Source: Prevotella sp. UBA5387 | Lineage (GTDB): Bacteria; Bacteroidota; Bacteroidia; Bacteroidales; Bacteroidaceae | Direction of reading: 5' to 3' | Assembly: GCA_002407775.1 (NCBI GenBank) | Contig: DHOP01000077.1 | Span: forward strand, 1 to 9,091 | DNA length: 9,091 nt | Program-made: the position numbers and the translations under genes | Part shown: positions 1 to 7,940 of the stretch, piece after piece | How positions within the stretch are numbered: the first letter of the stretch is position 1 | How the letters are laid out: every line of letters begins with the position of its first letter | The notes under the pieces: generated by a model | Databases searched by the model: none | What the model saw: the letters and a program-made list of their open reading frames with translations, nothing else | What the model was told of the DNA's origin: nothing

Positions 1-357
1 TATGCACTAAATTAATTCCGCCAATAGGTTAAGTGGTTACAAAAAAATACGTTTCTTTGGCCATAAATGCCAAAATTATCCATAAATCCAGCAAACTTCT
101 GGAAAAAAAATAATCAGGATAGAGGGAAGGAACAGAAGATGAATACGAATTATGAGAGGTGACCCACTTCTCTAAGTTCACAAATTAACATTCAGGTCAG
201 TTGTATGATACACTGTCAAGATTATTTCTCTTAATTCGAATTTTGGATAAGGACAGAGTGGAAAAACGGAGAAAATCATGAAATAAATTACCTGCGTTTT
301 ATGCATCAATCGACTCTGAAATACGGCTGAAATGAGTCTGATTTGCGATTGATGCCG
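1..357. other. Left-edge intergenic DNA without a supported gene
   Basis: No reading frame here looks like a protein. The stretch is AT-rich and contains two small dyads. One is TTTGGC/GCCAAA (56-61 with 69-74, loop of 7). The other is an 8-bp stem with one G-U pair at 154-161 and 165-172 (loop ACC). Neither is followed by a clear T-run on either strand, so neither is called a terminator. A TAnnTTTG-like match lies on the minus strand at 71-78, but it has no upstream -33 element at the right distance. I see nothing else interpretable. Confidence 0.5.
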
Positions 358-489
358 AATGGCAGTGCGATCGGGTAGCAATCGCGTCGCGTTTAGGCCT
401 TAAACGCACTGCGAAAGGATAGTAAACGCAGTGCCAAAGGATACTAATCGCAGCGTCAAAAGATAGTAATCACGTGTCAAGAAAAATCA
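358..489. repeat. Degenerate 22-bp tandem repeat, about 5-6 units
   Basis: The sequence falls into head-to-tail units of exactly 22 bp: 358-379, 380-401, 402-423, 424-445 and 446-467, with a decayed sixth unit at 468-489. The best-conserved units (402-467) begin AA[A/T]CGCA, have a variable G/C-rich middle, and end A-rich with [GA]ATA[GC]T. The first two are more diverged but keep phase, starting AAT and sharing GC-rich cores. Adjacent units can pair: GCACTGCG (406-413) with CGCAGTGC (427-434), and GCGTTTA (389-395) with TAAACGC (401-407). There are no unique spacers, so this is not a CRISPR array. It lies about 110-240 bp beyond the 3' end of the esterase gene. It could be a variable-number repeat, a 3'-end RNA structure or a protein-binding array; function unknown. 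Confidence 0.8.
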
Positions 490-494
490 TAAGA

Positions 495-512
495 AAAACC
501 CATAAAGGTTTT
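495..512 (-). terminator. Weak candidate terminator of the GH43-esterase operon
   Basis: AAAACC at 495-500 and GGTTTT at 507-512 form a 6-bp stem with a 6-nt loop. On the minus strand the stem runs into a T-rich stretch (TTTTTCTTATGATTTTTC), and it lies about 85 bases after the esterase stop. The stem is short and AT-rich, so termination could be inefficient or happen elsewhere. Confidence 0.3.
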
Positions 513-596
513 AGTATGATTTCACAACAAACGCTTCAAAAACCCACCGATGCAGCCTCAGGAATTGACGACTTTCATCTCAGACAACTTTTCCTT

Positions 597-1403
597 TCAT
601 TGTCTCATGGCTTCTAGCCAAGCCGACAATTCGGACTCAATGGCGGCATGGTAACGAAAAGTGAATATACTTGTACCATTGTGACCTCCGTCGGGGTAGA
701 CATGAAGCGAGACAGGGCGACGAGCATCAATCATAGCTTTGTAATAGGCCAATGCATTTTGGGTCGGGGGTACGGTCCTGTCGTCTGCACTGACAAAGAT
801 GATAGCGGGAGGGGTGAGCGAATCTACATTGAGTTCGCTAGAATACTGATTACGCGCCTTGTCACTTGTGACTTCGTTACCCAAGAAACGCTCCACTGAA
901 CCATTATGTGCTCCCACCCTGCCCATCGTGATGACAGGACTGAGAAGTATCTGGAAGTGGGGTCTTATGGTCAATGGGGCCTGCGTGGCCATGGTCGATG
1001 CCAAATGACCACCTGCGGACGTACCCATAATTCCTATGCCATTGGGTGATATGTGCCAGGCTACAGCACTGTCATTGACGGTTTGCAGAGCCTTTGCAGC
1101 ATCTGTCATAGGTATTGTATGATCACCATTAGGCATGCGATATTTCACGGCAAAAAGAGACACACCTATCCTGTTGAAGAACGTAGCCCATACATAATAC
1201 TTGTCAAGTGTAGTCTGTGCATATCCTCCACCGGGGAAGACCACTACCGCTTGACCATTGGGATGCGGTGCGAGAAAGCCCACCATGTAGGCCGACCCGT
1301 CATCAGTGAGGTTGTAGCGGGGCGTATCTTGTGTAGTCAATGATTGAGCATGACCACTAGACCATGAGACAATAAAAAGCATAAGGGACAAAAGTAGCTT
1401 CAT
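597..1403 (-). CDS. Secreted alpha/beta-hydrolase esterase (BD-FAE / acetyl-xylan-esterase-like)
   Basis: This is a 268-residue serine esterase of the alpha/beta-hydrolase fold, probably removing acetyl or feruloyl groups from plant cell-wall glycans. The N-terminus (MKLLLSLMLFIV...GHAQ) is a signal peptide with likely cleavage after about residue 19-20. Visible landmarks are an oxyanion-hole segment FPGGGY (about 56-61), the nucleophile elbow GTSAGG (Ser about 129), the DRTVP segment (Asp about 208) and DGGHNG (His about 241), so the catalytic triad looks complete. The length fits a single catalytic domain with no sorting tail, suggesting a periplasmic location. I chose the ATG at 1401-1403; a GTG directly before it would add one residue. 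The gene starts 9 bases after the GH43 stop, implying co-transcription and perhaps coupled translation. The family is clear; the exact ester substrate is inferred from the neighbours and is uncertain. Confidence 0.85.
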   Translation of the reverse strand: MKLLLSLMLFIVSWSSGHAQSLTTQDTPRYNLTDDGSAYMVGFLAPHPNGQAVVVFPGGGYAQTTLDKYYVWATFFNRIGVSLFAVKYRMPNGDHTIPMTDAAKALQTVNDSAVAWHISPNGIGIMGTSAGGHLASTMATQAPLTIRPHFQILLSPVITMGRVGAHNGSVERFLGNEVTSDKARNQYSSELNVDSLTPPAIIFVSADDRTVPPTQNALAYYKAMIDARRPVSLHVYPDGGHNGTSIFTFRYHAAIESELSAWLEAMRQ

Positions 1404-1412
1404 CACCAGGAC

Positions 1413-4235
1413 TTATTTCACTACAAACTTCTTTCCTTGGCGAATATAGATGCCACGAGGCAGACCATCTGTACTTGTTCCAACACGCTGTCCACTGAGA
1501 TTGTAGATATTTGCGTCGTTAACTGAAGGACGTGTTGTCTTGATGGTTTCAATACCCGTAAAGTCGTGGCCAGCAGTTTCGGCAGCACTAAGGGCACGAA
1601 TATCAGAAGCCGATAGCGGGCGATTAAAGACCATCAGATCATCGTAGTAAGCATCAGTAGAACCCCAGAAAGACCCATAGCCTAGGAACATGGTAGGACA
1701 AGACTGCACATGATCCACCACTTCCGCGAAATTAAAGGCGGAGACCGAAGAGATGGTTGCCCCCCCTTGTGAACCATTAGCATAGGAGATAGCTCGTTCA
1801 ACCCCATCAATGTAAAGTTTCAGTCCATTTGTACGCGATATCGTAAACGTGACAAGCGTCCAATGCCCAACGGGAATATTATTAGTAGTGATGTTGGTGG
1901 GATAATTCAGATCGATCCAGTTCCCCGTGCCATTATTATAGCCTATATAAGTATTGCCTGTCATATAGAGACGTTTGCTGGTCGATGCATTGTAGAAACT
2001 AAACAAGTCATCCCATGAATTAGCCGTGGGAAGCTTGACAAAGAACGACACGGTGGAACCATCTTTGAGCACAGAACCCAATAGCGGATTGAGTGTTTGC
2101 AAATAGCTCTCCTGTCCTGCTGCACCAAAATTAGTGTGTACCACTTTACCACTGCGTTCGTTATCAGTCACAAGTTGTGGCACAGCCGCAGTACCTTTTT
2201 GGAGAGGAGAAAATGTCTGATCGGTGTTGAAGGCATTGACAATAGGTGAGGCATCGAATGGATAATAGGCCTGAGCACCCGTCCAATAGTCGGACTGAGA
2301 CCTGACAATCTTAACATTGATAGTGTCTCTAAACTCGTAAATACCGGCATTGAGACGTACCGTGAGGTCAGTTGGCATCGTGTCGGCAGTCATAGTCGCC
2401 GCACTATAGTCGCCTGTTGGGGACAATACTGCTGAATTGGACGATGTCCATGTTGCCTGCACACCATCAGGAGCAAAGCCCGTGAGGTCAATACTGTGAT
2501 CGATGATATCACCATCCTTAACCGGCATATATTTATTGATTGTGTAAGCAAGTAGATAAGGAGCTTGCATCTTATATCCCCAAATACAAGTACCAGCACT
2601 GTTCATACCGCTGAAGGCAAGAGCCTTGATGGTCGTTGGTTCCATTTGCTGCTCCATCACCACACCCTTGTAAGTAAGGCCTGCCACCGTAAGATTGATG
2701 TATGACGTGCCATCGACGAGACTCCATGTTCCTGTGTAAGTACCGCTCACGCTACCATCAGTGTTAAGTGTGATCGTCACGGGACGCACCACCTCTTGAT
2801 TGGCGTAATCCATCTTCTGTTTGTGAATCATGACCTGATAGCTTCCCGCTACTTGTTGAGCATTGAAACGCTGGCTAGTGGACACGTCGGCATCGGTCAA
2901 AGTCTCTCCGGTGAACTCAAACGGAGCAGCTACCAGCCACCCATCTTGATTGGAGAACAACTGGTGAACGCGCACCTGATGGCCTTCTGTACCGTCATTG
3001 AAACGTGTATGATACACCAAGAGTGTGCGCCCTGTGGCATCTGTGATGACAGAATTATGACCCTGAGAAAGTTCGCCCTTTGTACCAACAGTCATAAATC
3101 CCCAATCATCGTAAGCGCCAATGATCTTCTCGCCTAAAGTGATACCGGTAAGACCATAATTCATTTGATAGGAAGAATAAACCGCGCTCGTACCGTTAGG
3201 GGCTACAAAAGGACCATCAGGATTCTGTGAGCGGAATACTTTCATCTCGTAACCACCCTTCGAATCAAGTCCACCATAGGTGACAAAGAGATAGTAATAG
3301 TTACCAACATGGTGCACATAGGACCCCTCGCCTGAGACATAATAGCCACCTGCTATCTTCTTACCATAATAAGGGTCTGAAGTATAATTATTGGTTGCGC
3401 CTACCAGAGGATAGTTCACGTTGTAGTCGCGCAACCCTGTCTGCTCGTCGAGCTGAAGCGAAAAGATACCTCCAGACCACGATCCATAGGTCATCCAAAG
3501 ATTGCCGTTGGCATCATAGAACACACATGGGTCGATACAGTTGGGCCAAGTGGTGCCCCAACTACTACCTTTGGCATAGCGACTTGGCAATGACGCCTGC
3601 GTGCCAAGGACGATTTCGAGATCTGTGGACTTATAGCTGTTGGTATTGGTGCCATTGAATCCAGAGATGACGACGGGTGCCTGATAAACGTAAGGTCCTG
3701 TAATCTTGTCAGCGGTGAGCATCACAATGCTGGATGCCCAATTGTCACCGTTGACACTCAGATACTGACACCACTTGCCCATGGCCTTATTGTAGATGAT
3801 GTCAGGTGCCCAGAGGTTACCATTGATATCATAATTGGTACTGGCTTGAGATGCCCAATATTGTGCATTGAATGGCGGAAGATCCACCATGACACCACCT
3901 TTGTTTACCTGCTTCACCTGTGGTGTATTAAAAGCTGTGGTGCTTGCCACTATGTCTACCCCACCAGAGCCATTAGGAATGCCCCATGGCACAGACGGCG
4001 ACTGCATGGTCCAGTGATAAAGATCGGTAGTCTTTGCCTGCCCTCGATGAGTACCAAATATATAATATTGAGCGCTCTGAGCATCCCAGACCGCAGAAGG
4101 GTCATGCACGCTTACACGCGTCGGCGCATATGTTGTGTACATTGTGCGGGCTTGATCCTTAGTGATCACAGTCTGTGCGGATGCTCCAACCCATGTCGCC
4201 GTGGCTATGAGAAACGATGATGTTAGCTTGTTCAT
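1413..4235 (-). CDS. Secreted multidomain GH43 glycosidase, endo-1,5-alpha-L-arabinanase-like, with LamG domain and T9SS tail
   Basis: This 940-residue protein probably cleaves arabinan side chains of pectin. Residues 1-20 form a signal peptide (ending GASAQ). A five-bladed GH43 domain covers about 40-445 with the expected acidic residues: base Asp45 in SVHDPS, Asp235 in NCIDPCVFYD and acid Glu303 in SGEGSYV. GHNS at about 392-395 resembles the metal-binding histidine region of arabinanases. About 460-555 resembles the GH43_C2 beta-domain (PF16369) that follows endo-arabinanase catalytic domains. About 565-645 looks Ig-like, and about 650-885 is a concanavalin/LamG-type fold that may bind glycan. 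The last ~35 residues (NLSGQRV, RGIYI, GKKFVVK) match a T9SS type A sorting domain, implying export to the cell surface or medium. It is first in an operon with the esterase and is divergent from the rhamnosidase. GH43 also contains xylosidases and arabinofuranosidases, so the endo-arabinanase role is inferred mainly from the C2 domain. A run of seven G in the coding strand (1760-1766) lies in the LamG region. Confidence 0.88.
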   Translation of the reverse strand: MNKLTSSFLIATATWVGASAQTVITKDQARTMYTTYAPTRVSVHDPSAVWDAQSAQYYIFGTHRGQAKTTDLYHWTMQSPSVPWGIPNGSGGVDIVASTTAFNTPQVKQVNKGGVMVDLPPFNAQYWASQASTNYDINGNLWAPDIIYNKAMGKWCQYLSVNGDNWASSIVMLTADKITGPYVYQAPVVISGFNGTNTNSYKSTDLEIVLGTQASLPSRYAKGSSWGTTWPNCIDPCVFYDANGNLWMTYGSWSGGIFSLQLDEQTGLRDYNVNYPLVGATNNYTSDPYYGKKIAGGYYVSGEGSYVHHVGNYYYLFVTYGGLDSKGGYEMKVFRSQNPDGPFVAPNGTSAVYSSYQMNYGLTGITLGEKIIGAYDDWGFMTVGTKGELSQGHNSVITDATGRTLLVYHTRFNDGTEGHQVRVHQLFSNQDGWLVAAPFEFTGETLTDADVSTSQRFNAQQVAGSYQVMIHKQKMDYANQEVVRPVTITLNTDGSVSGTYTGTWSLVDGTSYINLTVAGLTYKGVVMEQQMEPTTIKALAFSGMNSAGTCIWGYKMQAPYLLAYTINKYMPVKDGDIIDHSIDLTGFAPDGVQATWTSSNSAVLSPTGDYSAATMTADTMPTDLTVRLNAGIYEFRDTINVKIVRSQSDYWTGAQAYYPFDASPIVNAFNTDQTFSPLQKGTAAVPQLVTDNERSGKVVHTNFGAAGQESYLQTLNPLLGSVLKDGSTVSFFVKLPTANSWDDLFSFYNASTSKRLYMTGNTYIGYNNGTGNWIDLNYPTNITTNNIPVGHWTLVTFTISRTNGLKLYIDGVERAISYANGSQGGATISSVSAFNFAEVVDHVQSCPTMFLGYGSFWGSTDAYYDDLMVFNRPLSASDIRALSAAETAGHDFTGIETIKTTRPSVNDANIYNLSGQRVGTSTDGLPRGIYIRQGKKFVVK

Positions 4236-4273
4236 GTCGTAAAGTGCTATCAGTGGTTCTTTTAGGACAATTG

Positions 4274-4281
4274 CAAAGATA
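4274..4281 (-). promoter_or_regulatory. -7 promoter box for the GH43-esterase operon
   Basis: Read on the minus strand this is TATCTTTG, an exact match to the Bacteroidetes TAnnTTTG element. It lies about 38 bases upstream of the GH43 ATG, giving a predicted leader of roughly 30 nt. I find no good TTTG-like -33 element at 19-21 bases upstream, so the promoter may be activator dependent. No Shine-Dalgarno sequence precedes the start codon, as is usual in this phylum. Confidence 0.55.
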
Positions 4282-4453
4282 TGACAAAAAAATAAGAATG
4301 AATGTACATTTGATACTTTTTAAAAATACAACACAATTATTTAAATGGTTAAGAGATAACGTTAATTCCTATCTATGAACTCATTTATATTACGATTGTT
4401 AAATGTCTAAGATGAAAAAGCAAAAATCCCATGTCGTAAACTGTGATTTTCCC

Positions 4454-4461
4454 TACCTTTG
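4454..4461 (+). promoter_or_regulatory. -7 promoter box for the GH78 rhamnosidase
   Basis: TACCTTTG matches the Bacteroidetes TAnnTTTG element exactly and ends 27 bases before the ATG at 4489, predicting a leader of about 20 nt. The -33 region (around 4431-4434, ATGT) matches poorly. The shared 253-bp intergenic region also contains a perfect 8-bp palindrome TAACGTTA (about 4357-4364) between the two divergent promoters, a possible but unsupported operator. Confidence 0.55.
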
Positions 4462-4488
4462 TCACTGCTAATTATACCTACTGACGCA

Positions 4489-7161
4489 ATGAAATCAACA
4501 TGGAATAATATCTTGATAGTGTGTGTATTGCTTCTGACAATGCCTGTCGAAAGCATGAGCAAAGTGGGCTTCGGAAAGCTCACCATTGAGGGACGAACGG
4601 CACCTCAAGAACTCGATGAGCCATCGCCGCGCTTTGGCTGGCAGATACAGTCCGACCAAAAGGACGTACGACAAAAAGCCTATCACGTGCTCGTTGCCTC
4701 CTCACAAGATAAGCTAGACAACGGCATCGGTGATGTATGGGACAGTCAAAAAGTAAGATCAGACCAGTCACAACACGTGGCTTATATCGGCAAACCCCTG
4801 GAACCCAACACCACCTATTATTGGAAAGTGCGTACATGGACCAATAAGGGAAACTCGAAATGGAGCGTATCAGCAAGTTGGAGCACTGGTATAATGGGTG
4901 ACGAGCACTGGCAAGGTCAGTGGATAGGCACTGACTCGTTGCAACCCAATGATTATGACGGCAAGCTTAGTCGATGCACAGGTAGGTATTTTCGCAAGGA
5001 GTTTGGGGCACGTAACAAAGTGAGACGAGCCTATGTACACGTGTCTGGCCTCGGCTATTATGCGTTATACATCAATGGACAACGTGTGGGCAGAGACTGG
5101 CTCACCCCGGCACCTACCGACTTTACCAAGAGCGTAGCCTACAATAGTTACGACGTGACCTCGTTGATTGGTCGTCAAAATACCATCGGAGCAGTGGTTG
5201 CAGCAGGCTATTATTTTGCGCCGAGACAACAATTCGAGGCCAACGTCAGGACAACATACGGCTTGCCTCGACTACGACTAGACCTCATCGTGGAGTATGA
5301 GGACGGGTGGCGAGAGACCATAGCAACTGATAGGAGTTGGAAGATGTGCACCGAGGGACCTCTACGATATAGCAATCTCTACGATGGAGAGCTTTTTGAT
5401 AGTCGCCTGAGTATGCCTGATTGGACTTCTGCAGGATTTGACGACAACACATGGGTGCCTGCCACGTTGTGTAGTGCGCCTGGGGGCACGATGCGAGGCA
5501 GTATGACCGAACCCATCATCGTGTATGAAACCAACCGACCATTGAGCATCAATCGCATAGGCAATCGATATCTCATCGACTTCGGAACTAACTCTGCAGG
5601 CGTTGTAAAGCTTCGCATCCGAGCTGCCAAAGGTGACACTGTGCGTATTAGACATGCAGAGTTGCTGAAGGAAAATGGCACACAACTCTATACCGACAAT
5701 CTGCGGTCGGCACAGGGCACGGCACTCTATGTGTCGGATGGGACTATCAACACATGGTCGCCGGAATTCACTTGGTTCGGATTTCGTTATGCCGAAGTGA
5801 CCGGTGTTGATAGTCTAGGAGCTGATGACGTGGAGCGATTGCTGTTGTCAGACAACCTATCAAGCCAAGGAAACAGCATTCATTTCTTGAACAACGACAC
5901 GCTGAACCTTATCGTTGACGCTGCTTATAGAGGCATTAGAAGCAACTATAAGGGCATGCCCATGGACTGCCCGCAACGCGATGAGCGCATGCCCTGGACA
6001 GGTGACCGCACCACTGGATGCTTGGGCGAGAGCTATACTCTCGATGTGTGGCCACTCTATGCCAAATGGCTACAGGACTTTGCAGATGCGCAAAGGGCCG
6101 ATGGGGCTCTCTCGGACGTAATGCCGGCTTACTGGCGACTATACAATAGCAACATTACATGGCCTGCCGTACTGCCTTTTGCCTGCGAGATGCTCAATAG
6201 GCAATATGGCGATAGTCGTGTCATCGTCCGTTTTTATGGTAACATCGACAGATGGTTACGCTTTGTTAGGAACAAGAGTTACAAAGCCGGTCTTATCACT
6301 TATGATCGCTATGGTGACTGGTGCGTACCACCAGAGGAACTCAAAATCATTCACACCAAAGACTCCTCGCGAATCACTGACGGACAACTTATATCATCTT
6401 GTTACTACTATTATCTCTGTAAACAGATGACACGATATGCCCAAATGATGCAGCTCGCAGATGATCAAGAATACTATGAGCATGAGGCAAAGGCCACAAG
6501 GGATGCCATCAATGCTACTTTCCTACATGAAAACACTTATTCTAATTCTACTGTTACAGCCAATCTCATGGCTTTAGCAATGGACGTGGTACCTGAAGAG
6601 AAAATAGAAGGAGTTAAAGAAACCCTCATCAAGACCATTGTGGAAACCAACGACTACAAGCAAAGTTGTGGAGTGATAGGCATCCAATGGCTCATGCGAT
6701 ATCTCGCATCCATTGGACGCGGAGATATTTCATGGCGCATTGCCACGACTACAAAGTACCCAAGTTGGGGTTATATGATTGGGCAAGATGCGACAACGAT
6801 ATGGGAACTATGGAACGGAAATACCGCAAATCCCTCTATGAACAGCGGGAACCATGTGATGTTGTTAGGAGATTTACTGCCCTGGTGCTACGAATATATG
6901 GGTGGAATAAGAAGTAGTGAAGAACAACCAGGCTTCAAACATATCATCCTAGCACCCGATTTCAGTGTCAAAGCTTGTGCCGGCGTGGAGGCATCCCATG
7001 CCTCTACATACGGCAACGTGCAGAGTTCGTGGAAGCGCGAGGGTGGTTATATTGTGTGGAGTGTAACCATTCCAGCTAATACTACGGCTGAACTCCACTT
7101 CCCAAATGGAGAAAGGAAGACATTTGGATCAGGAGATTATCATCTTACTGTACAACCATGA
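4489..7161 (+). CDS. Secreted GH78 alpha-L-rhamnosidase
   Basis: This 890-residue enzyme should release terminal alpha-L-rhamnose from pectic rhamnogalacturonan or other rhamnosides. A signal peptide occupies about 1-24 (hydrophobic core ILIVCVLLLTM). An Ig/fibronectin-like N-terminal domain follows at about 28-135 (PSPRFGW, YYWKVRTW). The rhamnosidase N-domain is about 160-330, with GLGYYALYINGQRVG; a concanavalin-like domain is about 345-440; the (alpha/alpha)6 catalytic barrel is about 455-805; a C-terminal beta-sandwich is about 810-880. The barrel has DCPQRDERMPWTGD (Asp493, putative acid Glu499, Asp506) and TTIWELWNG (putative base Glu773), with NHVM near His789. These are the GH78 signature regions, and the length is normal. 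I chose the ATG at 4489 because an in-frame TTG at 4459 lies inside the -7 promoter box. There is no sorting tail, so a periplasmic location is inferred. It is divergent from the GH43-esterase operon. Confidence 0.92.
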   Translation: MKSTWNNILIVCVLLLTMPVESMSKVGFGKLTIEGRTAPQELDEPSPRFGWQIQSDQKDVRQKAYHVLVASSQDKLDNGIGDVWDSQKVRSDQSQHVAYIGKPLEPNTTYYWKVRTWTNKGNSKWSVSASWSTGIMGDEHWQGQWIGTDSLQPNDYDGKLSRCTGRYFRKEFGARNKVRRAYVHVSGLGYYALYINGQRVGRDWLTPAPTDFTKSVAYNSYDVTSLIGRQNTIGAVVAAGYYFAPRQQFEANVRTTYGLPRLRLDLIVEYEDGWRETIATDRSWKMCTEGPLRYSNLYDGELFDSRLSMPDWTSAGFDDNTWVPATLCSAPGGTMRGSMTEPIIVYETNRPLSINRIGNRYLIDFGTNSAGVVKLRIRAAKGDTVRIRHAELLKENGTQLYTDNLRSAQGTALYVSDGTINTWSPEFTWFGFRYAEVTGVDSLGADDVERLLLSDNLSSQGNSIHFLNNDTLNLIVDAAYRGIRSNYKGMPMDCPQRDERMPWTGDRTTGCLGESYTLDVWPLYAKWLQDFADAQRADGALSDVMPAYWRLYNSNITWPAVLPFACEMLNRQYGDSRVIVRFYGNIDRWLRFVRNKSYKAGLITYDRYGDWCVPPEELKIIHTKDSSRITDGQLISSCYYYYLCKQMTRYAQMMQLADDQEYYEHEAKATRDAINATFLHENTYSNSTVTANLMALAMDVVPEEKIEGVKETLIKTIVETNDYKQSCGVIGIQWLMRYLASIGRGDISWRIATTTKYPSWGYMIGQDATTIWELWNGNTANPSMNSGNHVMLLGDLLPWCYEYMGGIRSSEEQPGFKHIILAPDFSVKACAGVEASHASTYGNVQSSWKREGGYIVWSVTIPANTTAELHFPNGERKTFGSGDYHLTVQP

Positions 7162-7286
7162 CAACACAAATGCTATGAAAGAGTTTGTTCATACAAGTTC
7201 TCTAACTATGTAACAGTAACTTTTTGCAGCGAAATTTTATTCTCATCACATAATAACAAATTCTCTTTATATACTGCATACTTCAT

Positions 7287-7331
7287 CAGTATTGGTAGCA
7301 TCTTCGATGCATATGCTACCAATACTGTTTT
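7287..7331 (+). terminator. Intrinsic terminator after the rhamnosidase
   Basis: A perfect 15-bp inverted repeat pairs 7287-7301 (CAGTATTGGTAGCAT) with 7313-7327 (ATGCTACCAATACTG), with an 11-nt loop, followed by TTTT at 7328-7331. It lies 125 bases after the GH78 stop. The other side of the hairpin is not T-rich on the minus strand, so it reads as a plus-strand terminator. An alternative small hairpin, GCATC/GATGC (7298-7302 with 7306-7310), overlaps the apex. Confidence 0.8.
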
Positions 7332-7793
7332 AACGGTTCTTATTATTGGCTATAATCATATACTCTATATCTATCTTCTCAGAATAGTTTTATTTGGGTT
7401 TACTGTCCTTTGTTGAGCCTAAACCGACCTTATTTGCCATTGTCTCTCTTAGAAAACACCATAGTACATCCAAACATATATCTTATTATTTAGGTGAAAG
7501 ATAAAATTTGGAGAAGTGAATAGGCTAATACGATAAAATCATAAAGATTTCTTGTTCCATTCAAAGAAATATCACGACAATTCGTTTTGAACAGTCTGAA
7601 GAAGCCAGAAAAACGGGCATATTGTAAGTTAACTTTACACTTTTTTGTCGCTACTTATGTTGTATTTACTTATATGTTAGCTACTTACATAAACACAAAC
7701 AAACAGAGATAATCTCTATTTGGTAGACAAGAAAAGCGTTTGACGTATTTTTGTGCTCGCACACAATTTGTTGATATAGGTCAAGAAAACACC
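7332..7793. other. AT-rich intergenic DNA without a supported gene
   Basis: Both strands lack a plausible protein gene. Apart from the three-copy 15-bp repeat listed separately, I see only small dyads: GAGATAATCTC at about 7707-7717 and TGTGC/GCACA at 7752-7763. A second TAnnTTTG match (TATTTTTG, 7746-7753) has its nearest TTTG at 7719-7722, 23 bases away, which is longer than usual. It might be a secondary promoter for the RNA unit to the right. Confidence 0.5.
7651..7695. repeat. Three tandem 15-bp units with TACTTAY core
   Basis: Units 7651-7665, 7666-7680 and 7681-7695 are adjacent and in register. They start CTACTTAT, TTACTTAT and CTACTTAC, after which the sequence diverges. They lie about 130-170 bp upstream of the predicted small-RNA promoter. 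Regularly spaced direct repeats of this size often bind a regulator, but no such protein is known here, and chance in AT-rich DNA cannot be excluded. Confidence 0.4.
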
Positions 7794-7819
7794 ATTTTTG
7801 CCTAACAAATGGCAAAAAT
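7794..7819. promoter_or_regulatory. Inverted repeat abutting the small-RNA promoter (operator candidate)
   Basis: ATTTTTGCC (7794-7802) and GGCAAAAAT (7811-7819) form a perfect 9-bp dyad around an 8-bp centre. The right arm ends two bases before the TTG of the -33 element at 7822. That position suits a dimeric transcription factor. No T-run follows the dyad on the plus strand, so it is unlikely to be a terminator for plus-strand transcripts. Confidence 0.45.
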
Positions 7820-7821
7820 AG

Positions 7822-7852
7822 TTGTCGGGTCTTATATTTCGCCCTAACTTTG
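7822..7852 (+). promoter_or_regulatory. Bacteroidetes-type promoter of the small-RNA unit
   Basis: TTG at 7822-7824 and TAACTTTG at 7845-7852 are separated by 20 bases, matching the -33/-7 arrangement of the Bacteroidetes primary sigma factor. This is the most complete promoter in the window. Transcription would begin near 7857-7861. No protein gene follows on this strand before the terminator at 8038-8081. Confidence 0.7.
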
Positions 7853-7940
7853 CATTGTCAAAAGGAAACAAGGTTCCTGTGAAGGCACTTCCAACATTGA
7901 CAATTTTCAATAGGATTAAAGTTAGTAGATTGTTTCATAT

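Noticed and set aside
71..78. Minus-strand TAATTTTG -7 box match
   Set aside because: The nearest -33-like element is only about 13 bases away and no gene follows in the window.
154..172. 8-bp hairpin GAGAGGTG/CACTTCTC as a terminator
   Set aside because: It has no T-run on either side and no gene ending nearby within the window.
178..381. 67-residue minus-strand reading frame
   Set aside because: It overlaps the start of the 22-bp tandem array, has no recognisable domain and no promoter at the right spacing; it is likely a chance frame.
358..489. CRISPR array
   Set aside because: Units are contiguous with no unique spacers and too divergent for CRISPR repeats.
3395..3658. Plus-strand frames inside the GH43 gene (also around 2796-3137 and 3846-4220)
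   Set aside because: They are antisense shadows of a gene with clear catalytic motifs throughout.
7471..7478. Minus-strand TATGTTTG -7 box match
   Set aside because: No -33 element at suitable spacing; the only thing downstream is the 3' end of the oppositely oriented rhamnosidase.
7716..7910. 64-residue minus-strand reading frame
   Set aside because: It starts with TTG and runs antisense across the promoter, the operator-like dyad and the 5' end of the predicted RNA; no family resemblance.
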